A stretch of 64,000 bases of DNA from Shewanella psychrophila (GTDB lineage: Bacteria > Pseudomonadota > Gammaproteobacteria > Enterobacterales > Shewanellaceae): NCBI RefSeq assembly GCF_002005305.1, contig NZ_CP014782.1:1240001-1304000 (forward strand), in the 5' to 3' direction. Positions 1 to 7,987 of this stretch are shown here, one piece after another (within the stretch, counting starts at the first letter, position 1; every line of letters begins with the position of its first letter). The notes under the pieces are model-generated. The model did not search any database. It was not told where the DNA came from and worked only from the letters and a program-made list of their open reading frames with translations. A program made the position numbers and the translations under genes.

Positions 1-422
1 TGACCATCGTTACCCATGCCCAAAACGACAACATCAAATGGGCTCGGGAAATTAGCCAGTTGCTCTATGGTCATCGCACATCCTTCTTCCGGAGAAGAGA
101 ACATGTTTTTTAGGCCGCGAAATTTGGCGGTATGTGCCTTATTCTGTAGCAAATGAGTCCGCACCAACTTTTCGTTAGACGCATCAGAATCATTGTCGAC
201 CCAACGCTCGTCAGCCAGAGTGATGTATACTTCACTCCATTCAACATTCTTATGACTGAGCAGTTGGAAAAGTTTTACCGGGGTCGAGCCACCAGACACA
301 ATCAGACTCGCTTTTCCACGGCTATCTACCGCTTCCTGAAGTTGCTTAGCAATACGATCGGCAAGCTGGTTTTCTAATGATGTCTTATCATCAAATGATT
401 TGAACACACTTTCTTTAATCAT
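1..422 (-). CDS. pgl: 6-phosphogluconolactonase, 3' part cut by the window edge
   Basis: Hydrolyses 6-phosphogluconolactone to 6-phosphogluconate, the second step of the oxidative pentose phosphate/Entner-Doudoroff entry. The reading frame begins MIKESVFKSF and stays open to the left edge (about 140 codons). It shows the family phosphate-site stretch LIVSGGSTP, the ITLADERWV segment and VVLGMGNDGH, all typical of the NagB/Pgl fold. The start is 12 nt after the zwf stop, with AGAGG upstream, so the two are one operon. In Shewanella edd and eda usually follow; they would lie beyond the left edge. C-terminal half not visible. Confidence 0.93.
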   Translation of the reverse strand, partial: MIKESVFKSFDDKTSLENQLADRIAKQLQEAVDSRGKASLIVSGGSTPVKLFQLLSHKNVEWSEVYITLADERWVDNDSDASNEKLVRTHLLQNKAHTAKFRGLKNMFSSPEEGCAMTIEQLANFPSPFDVVVLGMGNDG

Positions 423-434
423 AACTAGATCCTC

Positions 435-1907
435 TTACTCGTCCCAAGAACGGCCGTCTTTTGCTATTAGAGCAACGGATGCCACAGGGCCCCAACTGCC
501 GGCAGGATAGGGTTTTGGCTTCTCATTGCTTTCTTCCCAAGCCTGAATAATTCCGTCAACCCAAGTCCAAGCCTGTTCGACTTCATCACGACGCACAAAT
601 AGCGCTTGATTACCCAACATAGCCTCGAGTAACAGACGCTCATAGGCATCGGCGATACGTTCGTTTTTAAAGGTATCCGAGAAGCTTAAATCGAGTTTAG
701 TCGTCTGTAGTCGTTGCTTTTGTTCAAGGCCTGGTACCTTGTTCATCATCTGAATTTCGACACCTTCATGGGGCTGGAGTCGAATAGTCAATTTATTTGG
801 CGGTAAGTTCCTATAGCTTGAGCGGTATAGGTTATGGGGCGGATTCTTGAAAGAAACGACAATTTCAGAACTTTTGGCAGGCATACGCTTACCACTACGA
901 AGATAAAATGGCACCCCGGCCCAACGCCAATTGTCGATATCAATTCTTAAGGCAACGAAAGTCTCAGCATTAGATTGAGTATTAGCGCCCTCCTCTTCGA
1001 GGTATCCGGGAACCGGTGAACCTTGCAAGAATCCCGATGAGTATTGACCACGAACCGTATTCTCATAGATATTGTCAGAATTGATAGGACGAAGGGATTT
1101 GAGCACTTTGACCTTTTCATCACGAATGCTGTCAGCATCTAAGTCAACCGGAGGGTCCATAGCAACCAGTGTCAGTACCTGCAACAGATGATTCTGGATC
1201 ATGTCTCGCATCTGACCCGCCTTATCGAAGTAACCCCAACGACCTTCGATACCTACCTCTTCGGCAACGGTGATCTGTACATGATCTATGGTGCGGTTAT
1301 CCCATTTTGAGGCAAACAATGAATTGGCAAAACGAAGTGCGATAAGATTCTGAACAGTTTCTTTACCTAGATAGTGATCGATACGGTAAATTTGATTTTC
1401 ATTGAAGAAGGCAGAAACATGGTCGTTAATAACTTTAGAAGATTCGAGATCGTAGCCGATGGGTTTTTCTAAAACCACACGAGAATCGGGATAAATCAAA
1501 TTTTGTTCATGAAGACAGCGACAGATATCACCAAAAATAGCCGGTGGCGTCGCGAAATAGCTAACCATCACCCGCTTTTCGGGCTCTAGTATATCATGGA
1601 AAGGTTTGTAACCTTCTGACTCCGTAAAATTAGTACCTACATAATGGCAGCGTTGTAAGAAACGTTCGACAGTCTCTTCACAGAGTTCCTCTTTCACGAA
1701 GGTCTTGAGAGCCTTATCGACTAACGCTTTAAATTCTTCTTGAGTAAAACCATCTTTAGCGACACCAAGTACCTTAGTATCGATATTTAGCAGTCCCGCT
1801 TTGTCTAACTGATATAAAGAGGGAAGTAATTTACGCCGCGCTAAATCACCTTTAGTACCAAACAATACAAAATCACAAGCTTTGGCTTCTGGTGTTGTTA
1901 TGCCCAT
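435..1907 (-). CDS. zwf: Glucose-6-phosphate 1-dehydrogenase
   Basis: Oxidises glucose-6-phosphate to 6-phosphogluconolactone with NADP(H); cytosolic. At 490 aa it has the usual bacterial length. The N-terminal Rossmann fingerprint GTKGDLARRK is at residues 17-26 (the third position is K where many homologues have S). EKPIG is at about 147-151 and the substrate/catalytic signature RIDHYLGKE at 175-183. It leads an operon with pgl and is divergent from hexR across a 309-bp gap. A HexR-like box (1970-1984) lies 63 bp upstream of the start, consistent with the known HexR control of zwf in Shewanella. Confidence 0.97.
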   Translation of the reverse strand: MGITTPEAKACDFVLFGTKGDLARRKLLPSLYQLDKAGLLNIDTKVLGVAKDGFTQEEFKALVDKALKTFVKEELCEETVERFLQRCHYVGTNFTESEGYKPFHDILEPEKRVMVSYFATPPAIFGDICRCLHEQNLIYPDSRVVLEKPIGYDLESSKVINDHVSAFFNENQIYRIDHYLGKETVQNLIALRFANSLFASKWDNRTIDHVQITVAEEVGIEGRWGYFDKAGQMRDMIQNHLLQVLTLVAMDPPVDLDADSIRDEKVKVLKSLRPINSDNIYENTVRGQYSSGFLQGSPVPGYLEEEGANTQSNAETFVALRIDIDNWRWAGVPFYLRSGKRMPAKSSEIVVSFKNPPHNLYRSSYRNLPPNKLTIRLQPHEGVEIQMMNKVPGLEQKQRLQTTKLDLSFSDTFKNERIADAYERLLLEAMLGNQALFVRRDEVEQAWTWVDGIIQAWEESNEKPKPYPAGSWGPVASVALIAKDGRSWDE

Positions 1908-1969
1908 AGCTTCTCAATCTCCTCATGTCACTGTGTTCAATCGAATCGATTTGAAATTCACGTATTTGT

Positions 1970-1984
1970 TGTAATATAACAACA
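1970..1984. promoter_or_regulatory. HexR-like operator between zwf and hexR
   Basis: TGTAATATAACAACA matches the published gammaproteobacterial HexR motif (TGTAAT-N3-ATTACA type) fully in the left half and at 4 of 6 positions in the right half. It lies in the zwf/hexR divergent gap (1908-2216), where HexR is expected to repress zwf-pgl and possibly itself. The rest of the gap is AT-rich and I see no other feature in it. Motif match by eye only. Confidence 0.6.
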
Positions 1985-2216
1985 GAATTTGTTAATTGCA
2001 TCTTAATTTTGCAAAATACCCCCTATTAGTTAACTAGGCATACTGCCCTATGATCTGGTATGCTTTTCGTGATTAAATGACTATATACAGTAGAAACTTT
2101 TAATCTAATCCAAGTTATAATCCGTCATACGGGTCAAGCTTTTCATTTATAGAAGCTTGCTAAAATGACAGAAAAGAAATAATAAAATTACATATTTTTC
2201 GAGTGGACGTACGCAT

Positions 2217-3071
2217 ATGAATACCCTAGAAAAGGTTCAAAAAAGCCTCACCCATTTTAGTAAATCAGAGCGCAAGGTTGCAGAGGTCATTTTGGCTTCT
2301 CCACAAACGGCGATCCACTCAAGTATCGCGACGCTGGCTAAGATGGCCGATGTCAGTGAACCTACAGTTAACCGCTTCTGTCGTCGCTTAGACACCAAGG
2401 GCTTCCCGGACTTTAAACTCCACCTAGCTCAAAGCTTAGCTAATGGTACCCCCTATGTCAGCCGTCATGTGGAAGAAGATGACACTCCTGATTCCTATAC
2501 TACAAAAATATTCGAATCATCAATGGCTTCTCTCGATACGGCCAGGCAGAGCATAGATACCTGCGCTATCAATAAGGCCGTCGATATTCTGACTCAGGCT
2601 AAGAAGATCTCTTTCTTTGGCCTTGGTGCATCAGCCTCCGTTGCCCATGACGCACAGAATAAATTCTTTCGCTTTAACGTGCCCGTCATCTGTTTCGATG
2701 ACGTTTTGATGCAACGTATGAGCTGTATCAATAGTGGAGAAGGTGACGTGATTGTGCTTATTTCCCATACAGGCAGAACTAAGTCTATGATTGATATCGC
2801 TAGGCTCGCCCGTGAAAATGGCGCTGCAGTCATAGGCATAACGGCTCGTCACTCTCCCCTATCTAGCGAATGTACGCTCCCACTTACCATGGAAGTCCCA
2901 GAAGATACTGATATGTACCTGCCGATGGCATCTCGCTTGGCACAATTAGTGGTCATTGACGTATTAGCAACAGGCTTTACTTTACGCCGCGGACCTAGGT
3001 TCAGAGAGAGTTTAAAGCGAGTGAAAGAGGTGTTGAAAGAGTCTAGAATAGACAAAGATTCTATAATGTAA
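2217..3071 (+). CDS. hexR: RpiR-family transcriptional regulator HexR
   Basis: A 284-aa RpiR-type repressor. Residues 1-77 form the HTH_6 domain (KSERKVAEVIL, then SEPTVNRFCRRL as recognition helix). Residues from about 128 form a SIS sugar-phosphate domain (ISFFGLGASA, then VIVLISHTGRT). HexR senses 2-keto-3-deoxy-6-phosphogluconate and controls zwf, edd-eda, pykA, gapA and related genes in Shewanella (family knowledge). Position between zwf and pykA is the conserved Shewanella order. Start ATG at 2217 is preceded by GTGGA. The downstream hairpin is at 3093-3118. Confidence 0.95.
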   Translation: MNTLEKVQKSLTHFSKSERKVAEVILASPQTAIHSSIATLAKMADVSEPTVNRFCRRLDTKGFPDFKLHLAQSLANGTPYVSRHVEEDDTPDSYTTKIFESSMASLDTARQSIDTCAINKAVDILTQAKKISFFGLGASASVAHDAQNKFFRFNVPVICFDDVLMQRMSCINSGEGDVIVLISHTGRTKSMIDIARLARENGAAVIGITARHSPLSSECTLPLTMEVPEDTDMYLPMASRLAQLVVIDVLATGFTLRRGPRFRESLKRVKEVLKESRIDKDSIM

Positions 3072-3092
3072 CTGACTTTCTTTGCCTTCCTA

Positions 3093-3118
3093 GGCAGTAC
3101 AACTTTCTTTGTACTGCC
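3093..3118 (+). terminator. Stem-loop downstream of hexR
   Basis: GGCAGTACAA / TTGTACTGCC is a perfect 10-bp stem with a 6-nt loop, 21 bp after the hexR stop. The trailing sequence has only a short T run followed by C residues, so it is a weak intrinsic terminator or an mRNA 3'-end stabiliser. Confidence 0.55.
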
Positions 3119-3180
3119 GTTTCCCCCTAATTTTCAGTTTCTCTTCACAAATTTATTATATTGTTTTAGATCATTTTGTT

Positions 3181-3219
3181 TGTAATTTTCCTACATAATC
3201 TCAAAACCTCTGTTAATAT
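3181..3219 (+). promoter_or_regulatory. pykA promoter region with HexR-like operator
   Basis: TGTAATTTTCCTACA (3181-3195) matches the HexR motif with the full left half and 4 of 6 positions on the right. TAATAT at 3214-3219 is a good -10; the -35 position (about 3191-3196) would overlap the HexR box, an arrangement that suits repression. Placement relative to pykA (start 3256) is plausible. The operator is inferred from the known regulon and the motif. Confidence 0.6.
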
Positions 3220-3255
3220 GGTGTCAGACATTTTTAAAAATTAACGGAGTATCTC

Positions 3256-4695
3256 ATGTTCCGCAGAACCAAAATTGTAACCACTTTGGGTCCCGCTACC
3301 GACCGCGATGACAACTTACGCCGCATCATAAAAGCTGGCGCTAATGTTGTTCGACTAAACTTCTCCCACGGCTCACCTGAAGATCACATCAAACGTGCTA
3401 AAGATACACGTAGAATAGCCGCCGAACTCGGTGTTCATGTGGCCGTGCTGGGTGATCTTCAAGGTCCAAAAATTCGTGTTTCTACCTTTAAAGACAACAA
3501 AAAGGTCCAGTTAGACTTAGGTCAAAGCTTTATCTTAGATGCTGATCTTCCCAAGGGTGAAGGCAATGAGAAGCACGTTGGTATCGACTATAAAGAATTG
3601 CCAAACGATGTCAGCATCGGCGATATCCTTATGTTGGACGATGGTCGTGTACAATTGAAAGTCGAAAGTGTTGAAGGTAATAAGGTACACACTAGTGTCA
3701 CTGTTGCCGGGCCGTTATCAAATAACAAGGGCATCAATAAGCAAGGTGGTGGTCTATCTGCTGCCGCGCTAACTGAGAAAGATAAACGCGACATAGTTAC
3801 TGCTGCCGAAATTCAAGTTGATTATCTTGCGGTTTCTTTCCCCCGTACAGGTGCAGATCTTGATTATGCACGTGAACTTGCCCTAAAAGCTGGCAGCAAG
3901 GCACTTATCGTGTCTAAAGTTGAACGCGCTGAAGCGGTTGCAACCGACGAAGCAATGGATGATGTGATCAGAGCATCCGATATTGTCATGGTTGCCCGTG
4001 GTGATTTAGGTGTTGAGATTGGCGATCCTGCGCTTGTTGCGGTACAGAAGCGACTCATCAGTCGAGCACGTCAGCTTAACAAAAGTGTGATCACGGCGAC
4101 TCAAATGATGGAGTCTATGATCACCAGCCCAATGCCTACTCGTGCAGAGGTCATGGATGTGGCAAACGCTGTGCTCGATGGTACTGATGCAGTGATGTTA
4201 TCGGCAGAAACTGCGGCAGGTGACTTCCCAGAAGAAACAGTCAAGGCAATGTCTGAAGTCTGTCTTGGTGCAGAATCCCATCCAAGTGTTCAAGTCTCTA
4301 AACATAGACTCGATGAAAGTTTCGATTCAGTTGAAGAAACTATCGCGCTATCGACCATGTATGCGGCAAACCACCTCAAAGGTATCAAGGCCATTGTCGC
4401 GTTAACTGAGTCTGGTGCGACTCCTCAGTTGATGTCTCGTATCAGCTCAGCTTTACCTATTTTTGCTTTATCACGCCATGAAGTGACATTAGCCAAGATG
4501 GCCGTTTATCGTGGTGTACAGGCAGTACATTTTGATTCTACTGATGTCAAAGCCGAAGACGTTGCTCGTAAAGCGTTAGAAAGTCTAGCATCGGCTGGTT
4601 ACCTAAAAACTGGTGACATGGTCCTTATGACTAAGGGTGATTCGATGGAAACAATTGGCGGAACCAATACTTGTAAGGTGTTGATCGTCGCTTAA
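3256..4695 (+). CDS. pykA: Pyruvate kinase (PykA type)
   Basis: Catalyses phosphoenolpyruvate + ADP to pyruvate + ATP; cytosolic, usually a tetramer. At 479 aa it matches the PykA/type II group. Visible motifs are RTKIVTTLGPATD at the N-terminus, NFSHGS, GDLQGPKIR, the Mg/substrate segment MVARGDLGVEIG, and the TATQMMESM and TRAEVMDVANAVLDGTDAVMLS segments (quoted here as separate neighbouring motifs). ACGGAG stands 10 nt before the ATG. It has its own promoter with a HexR-like box and its own intrinsic terminator. Confidence 0.97.
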   Translation: MFRRTKIVTTLGPATDRDDNLRRIIKAGANVVRLNFSHGSPEDHIKRAKDTRRIAAELGVHVAVLGDLQGPKIRVSTFKDNKKVQLDLGQSFILDADLPKGEGNEKHVGIDYKELPNDVSIGDILMLDDGRVQLKVESVEGNKVHTSVTVAGPLSNNKGINKQGGGLSAAALTEKDKRDIVTAAEIQVDYLAVSFPRTGADLDYARELALKAGSKALIVSKVERAEAVATDEAMDDVIRASDIVMVARGDLGVEIGDPALVAVQKRLISRARQLNKSVITATQMMESMITSPMPTRAEVMDVANAVLDGTDAVMLSAETAAGDFPEETVKAMSEVCLGAESHPSVQVSKHRLDESFDSVEETIALSTMYAANHLKGIKAIVALTESGATPQLMSRISSALPIFALSRHEVTLAKMAVYRGVQAVHFDSTDVKAEDVARKALESLASAGYLKTGDMVLMTKGDSMETIGGTNTCKVLIVA

Positions 4696-4717
4696 TGCCA
4701 AATCGTTAGTCAAAAGG

Positions 4718-4739
4718 GCACGCTTTCGCGTGCTTTTTT
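4718..4739 (+). terminator. Rho-independent terminator of pykA
   Basis: GCACGC-TTTC-GCGTGC followed by six T residues, 23 bp after the pykA stop. Textbook intrinsic terminator on the plus strand. Confidence 0.9.
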
Positions 4740-4791
4740 GTAGGCTACTCCCCTGCTGGTCAGTGCCTGGAACTGCCGCTGTAAACACAAT

Positions 4792-4818
4792 AAAAAAGGA
4801 CGCATAAGCGTCCTTTTC
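4792..4818 (-). terminator. Terminator of fadE (bidirectional)
   Basis: GGACGC-ATAA-GCGTCC flanked by an A run on the left and T residues on the right. Read on the minus strand it ends in six T residues just after the fadE stop; it may also back up pykA termination. Confidence 0.85.
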
Positions 4819-4844
4819 ATTTTTAAAGCGATAACAAGATGACG

Positions 4845-7121
4845 TTACAGAGAACTAAAATCATCGACATTGATTGCTGCCAGTCTTAACTTATCTGCTG
4901 CAAGCACTGACTCTAATTCAGCCCCATCGATAACTTGTGTCTCATGAGCAAGATTAAACAATGGTAGGTTACTCATCTTCTTGGGTAAGGTTCCACTACG
5001 TTGGGCCGCTTTTATCTTCTTATGGATCTGCTTACAGTTAAACTGTGCGATAAAGGCACGTTCAACGTCGGCGATACCGCTAGTATCGCCCTCGAATTCA
5101 GGGCATAAGAAGGTAATACGGTCACGTGCAGGCCCTGGCTTTGACATGCCTTTAACGAGATCGATGGCCATCTTGTCAGTCGCACCATTAAAATGGTTAC
5201 CCAGAGGAAAGATTAGCCCCCTCATCACCCAAGCAACAGGACGGTTAGGGAAGTTACGTAGCGTTTCTTCCAACGCCTTGGCCGCTTTTTGTAATCGTGT
5301 CGCCATCACATAGCGCACCGCAGGTAGATCATCTTGCTGACGACCATTATCTTCAAACAATTTTAGAGTCGCTGAGCCTAAATATAGCTCACTGAGCACA
5401 TCACCCATTCTTGCCGATAACATCTCTTTTCGCTTAAGATCTCCACCCATGATCAACATAGAAACATCAGTCATAAATGCCAACGCCGATGACAGCCTCG
5501 ACATGTCTTTATAATACTGCTGAGTCTCACCGCTCACTGGAGTCTGATTAAAACGGCTCGCGGTTAACGCACAGAACAGCGCACTGAATGCATTACGAGT
5601 AGCGTAGCCAATATGACCAAGCAGCAGTGAATCGAAGCGTTCCAATGCAGCTTCTTTGTCTTCCATGACCGCCGTTTCCATCTCAGCAAGCACATATGGA
5701 TGACAACGCGTCGCCCCTTGACCAAATATCATCAGACTACGGGTGAGAATATTCGCCCCTTCAACCGTAATTGAGATAGGATTCGCCATATAAGGATGAC
5801 CCAGATAGTTTTTCGGTCCGAGTTGAATCCCCTTACCCGATTGAATATCCATGGCATCGTTAAGCACATCACGGCTCATCTCAGTCATATGATATTTTGC
5901 AATAGCCGTGACTACCGATGGCTTCACTTTCAGATCAATACCCGTTGTCGTCAGACGCCTTGCCGCTTCTAACTGGTAAGTATTGGCAATAATTCGGGCG
6001 AGCGCTTCTTGTACACCTTCAAAGTTACCAATAGAAAGGCCAAACTGATGCCTGACATAGCTATATGCCGTCGTGGTTTTCGTCGCCGTGTGACCAGAGG
6101 CCGTCGCGAGTGCAGGCAATGATATCCCCCGGCCTGCAGATAAACATTCCACCAACATGCGCCAGCCACGGCCAGCATATTGTGGCCCACCGATGATCCA
6201 ATCTAAAGGAATGAAAACATCTTCCCCTTGAGTAGTCCCATTCATGAATGCCATGTTAAGCGGGTTATGTCTCTGCCCAATCTTCACACCGGCGTGATCT
6301 GTTGGGATCAAGGCGCAGGTGATCCCTAAGGCCTCTTTATCACCTAACAAGCCGTCAGGATCTCGCATCTGAAAGGCAAGCCCCAGTACCGTCGCGACTG
6401 GCGCTAAGGTGATGTAACGTTTATCCCAGTTGAGTTTAAGACCCAAAACCTCTTCACCTTCAAAGTCTTGGCGACAGACTATACCTTCGTCAGGAATAGC
6501 ACCTGCGTCGGATCCAGCTTCGGGTCCCGTCAGAGCAAAACACGGCACAGCCTCACCACTGGCAAGTTTAGGTAACCAATGCTCTCTTTGTTCCTGTGTA
6601 CCGTAATGGGTAAGCAGTTCGCCTGGGCCTAAAGAATTTGGCACCATAACGGTAACGGCAGCACTGACACTGCGACTGGCAAGCTTACTGACGATGGTCG
6701 AATTAGCATACGCAGAAAAAGCCTTACCGCCATACTGTGTAGGAATAATCAGGGCGAAGAAACCTTCATCCTTAAAGTATTGCCAAAGTTCTGGTGGAAG
6801 ATCCTTGCGGTTTTGCACTATGTCGTAATCATCGATCATGGTCAGCGCGGTCATCACCTGATTGTCGAGGAAAGCTTGCTCTTCTGCTGTGAGTTTAGGC
6901 TTGCCATAGCTATGTAAGGTTTCCCAATTGGGTTTACCTCTGAAAAGCTCACCTTCCCACCAGACATCGCCAGCCTCCATCGCTTCCTTCTCTGTATCAG
7001 ATAACGGAGGGAGGACCTTCTTAAAAAATGAAAAAACAGGACGCGTAATAAACTGCATCCTGATATTTTTGACACCGAAGAGCACAATAATGATCAAGAG
7101 TGCAAGTATAAACAGAGTCAT
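4845..7121 (-). CDS. fadE: Membrane-associated acyl-CoA dehydrogenase
   Basis: FAD-dependent first step of fatty-acid beta-oxidation. At 758 aa it belongs to the long FadE class (E. coli FadE is a little over 800 aa). A hydrophobic segment at residues 2-20 (LFILALLIIIVLFG) would anchor it to the inner membrane. The dehydrogenase core shows TGPEAGSDAG (FAD/substrate loop) and ISITVEGANILTRSL with FGQGATRCHPY. It lies 31 nt downstream of a PsrA-like repressor gene on the same strand, so the pair is probably one PsrA-controlled, fatty-acid-inducible operon. AAGG precedes the ATG. Confidence 0.93.
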   Translation of the reverse strand: MTLFILALLIIIVLFGVKNIRMQFITRPVFSFFKKVLPPLSDTEKEAMEAGDVWWEGELFRGKPNWETLHSYGKPKLTAEEQAFLDNQVMTALTMIDDYDIVQNRKDLPPELWQYFKDEGFFALIIPTQYGGKAFSAYANSTIVSKLASRSVSAAVTVMVPNSLGPGELLTHYGTQEQREHWLPKLASGEAVPCFALTGPEAGSDAGAIPDEGIVCRQDFEGEEVLGLKLNWDKRYITLAPVATVLGLAFQMRDPDGLLGDKEALGITCALIPTDHAGVKIGQRHNPLNMAFMNGTTQGEDVFIPLDWIIGGPQYAGRGWRMLVECLSAGRGISLPALATASGHTATKTTTAYSYVRHQFGLSIGNFEGVQEALARIIANTYQLEAARRLTTTGIDLKVKPSVVTAIAKYHMTEMSRDVLNDAMDIQSGKGIQLGPKNYLGHPYMANPISITVEGANILTRSLMIFGQGATRCHPYVLAEMETAVMEDKEAALERFDSLLLGHIGYATRNAFSALFCALTASRFNQTPVSGETQQYYKDMSRLSSALAFMTDVSMLIMGGDLKRKEMLSARMGDVLSELYLGSATLKLFEDNGRQQDDLPAVRYVMATRLQKAAKALEETLRNFPNRPVAWVMRGLIFPLGNHFNGATDKMAIDLVKGMSKPGPARDRITFLCPEFEGDTSGIADVERAFIAQFNCKQIHKKIKAAQRSGTLPKKMSNLPLFNLAHETQVIDGAELESVLAADKLRLAAINVDDFSSL

Positions 7122-7152
7122 GATGCTACCTTTTGTTTAATTAAGTCTTAGG

Positions 7153-7791
7153 TTAAGCCGTTACTGGAACCGCTACGCCAGCTGAAAGATAAGGGATAAC
7201 TTTACGTATGACAGCTTCAATATCATTGTGTTCACCGAAATCAGCCGCCGCGATTTCAGTCAACGCATCCGCCGAAGCCATGGTGAAAACGACGGTGCCT
7301 AAGGTAAAGTGTAAACGCCAAAACATTTCAGCGGGAGGAATATGTGGCGCACTATCGGCTACCGCTTTTACAAATTGAGTCAGATGGTCACCGTAATGTG
7401 TGGTGATAAACCACCTGAGGTGCCCCTGACTCTCTATATAGCCTCTGCCGAGTAACTGTAAGAAGGTACGAGTGCCCTCGGATCTTAGTTGATTTAAATC
7501 TAACAAAGGTTTGACTAAGGTTGAAAAAATATCATTAAGCGATGCCTCCTTGTCTGTACTCTGTAGAGAGGCAATTTCAGACGAAGCTGCAGGCATAAAA
7601 ACATCGAGATATCGAGCTAAGACCGCCCGTATCAATTCTTTTTTAGAACCAAAATGATAATTCACTGAAGCAAGATTAACTTCAGCCTTACTGGTGATCA
7701 GACGTAAGGAGGTTTCAGAAAAGCCTCGCTCTGCAAATAACTTTTCTGCAGCATCCAGTATTCTTGTTTTTGTATCGGATCGATTTGCCAT
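7153..7791 (-). CDS. psrA: TetR-family regulator, PsrA-like
   Basis: A 212-aa TetR repressor. The N-terminal HTH (TRILDAAEKLFAERGF, then NLASVNYHFGSKKELI) is strong; the C-terminal ligand domain is typical in length. PsrA in Shewanella and Pseudomonas represses beta-oxidation genes and is released by long-chain fatty acids or acyl-CoA. The assignment rests on the fadE partnership and on the TTTAAAC-N4-GTTTAAA palindrome 21 bp upstream of its own ATG, which fits the AAAC-N2-4-GTTT PsrA pattern and implies autoregulation. A different TetR specificity is possible. Confidence 0.8.
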   Translation of the reverse strand: MANRSDTKTRILDAAEKLFAERGFSETSLRLITSKAEVNLASVNYHFGSKKELIRAVLARYLDVFMPAASSEIASLQSTDKEASLNDIFSTLVKPLLDLNQLRSEGTRTFLQLLGRGYIESQGHLRWFITTHYGDHLTQFVKAVADSAPHIPPAEMFWRLHFTLGTVVFTMASADALTEIAAADFGEHNDIEAVIRKVIPYLSAGVAVPVTA

Positions 7792-7811
7792 TCCGTGACC
7801 TTTAACTCTAT

Positions 7812-7829
7812 TTTAAACACTCGTTTAAA
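7812..7829. promoter_or_regulatory. PsrA-like operator palindrome
   Basis: Perfect 7-bp inverted repeat TTTAAAC / GTTTAAA with the 4-nt spacer ACTC, immediately upstream of the TetR gene. Size and core match PsrA-type operators. No copy stands before fadE itself, as expected if fadE is co-transcribed. Confidence 0.65.
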
Positions 7830-7987
7830 TTAAACATTGGTTCACATTTTGTCAAACAAAATTATTAGTCAATTGTAGGCTACAGATAGATTTACACTCC
7901 ATTCCTCTTCTTTTCCTTTCTTCCACTTTTAAATCGTTGGCTTTTGGTTAAAATAGCCAACACAAAAACAACAAAGGAACTGAATTA

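Noticed and set aside
153..377. 74-codon plus-strand frame at the left edge
   Set aside because: It is antisense to pgl, whose protein motifs are clear.
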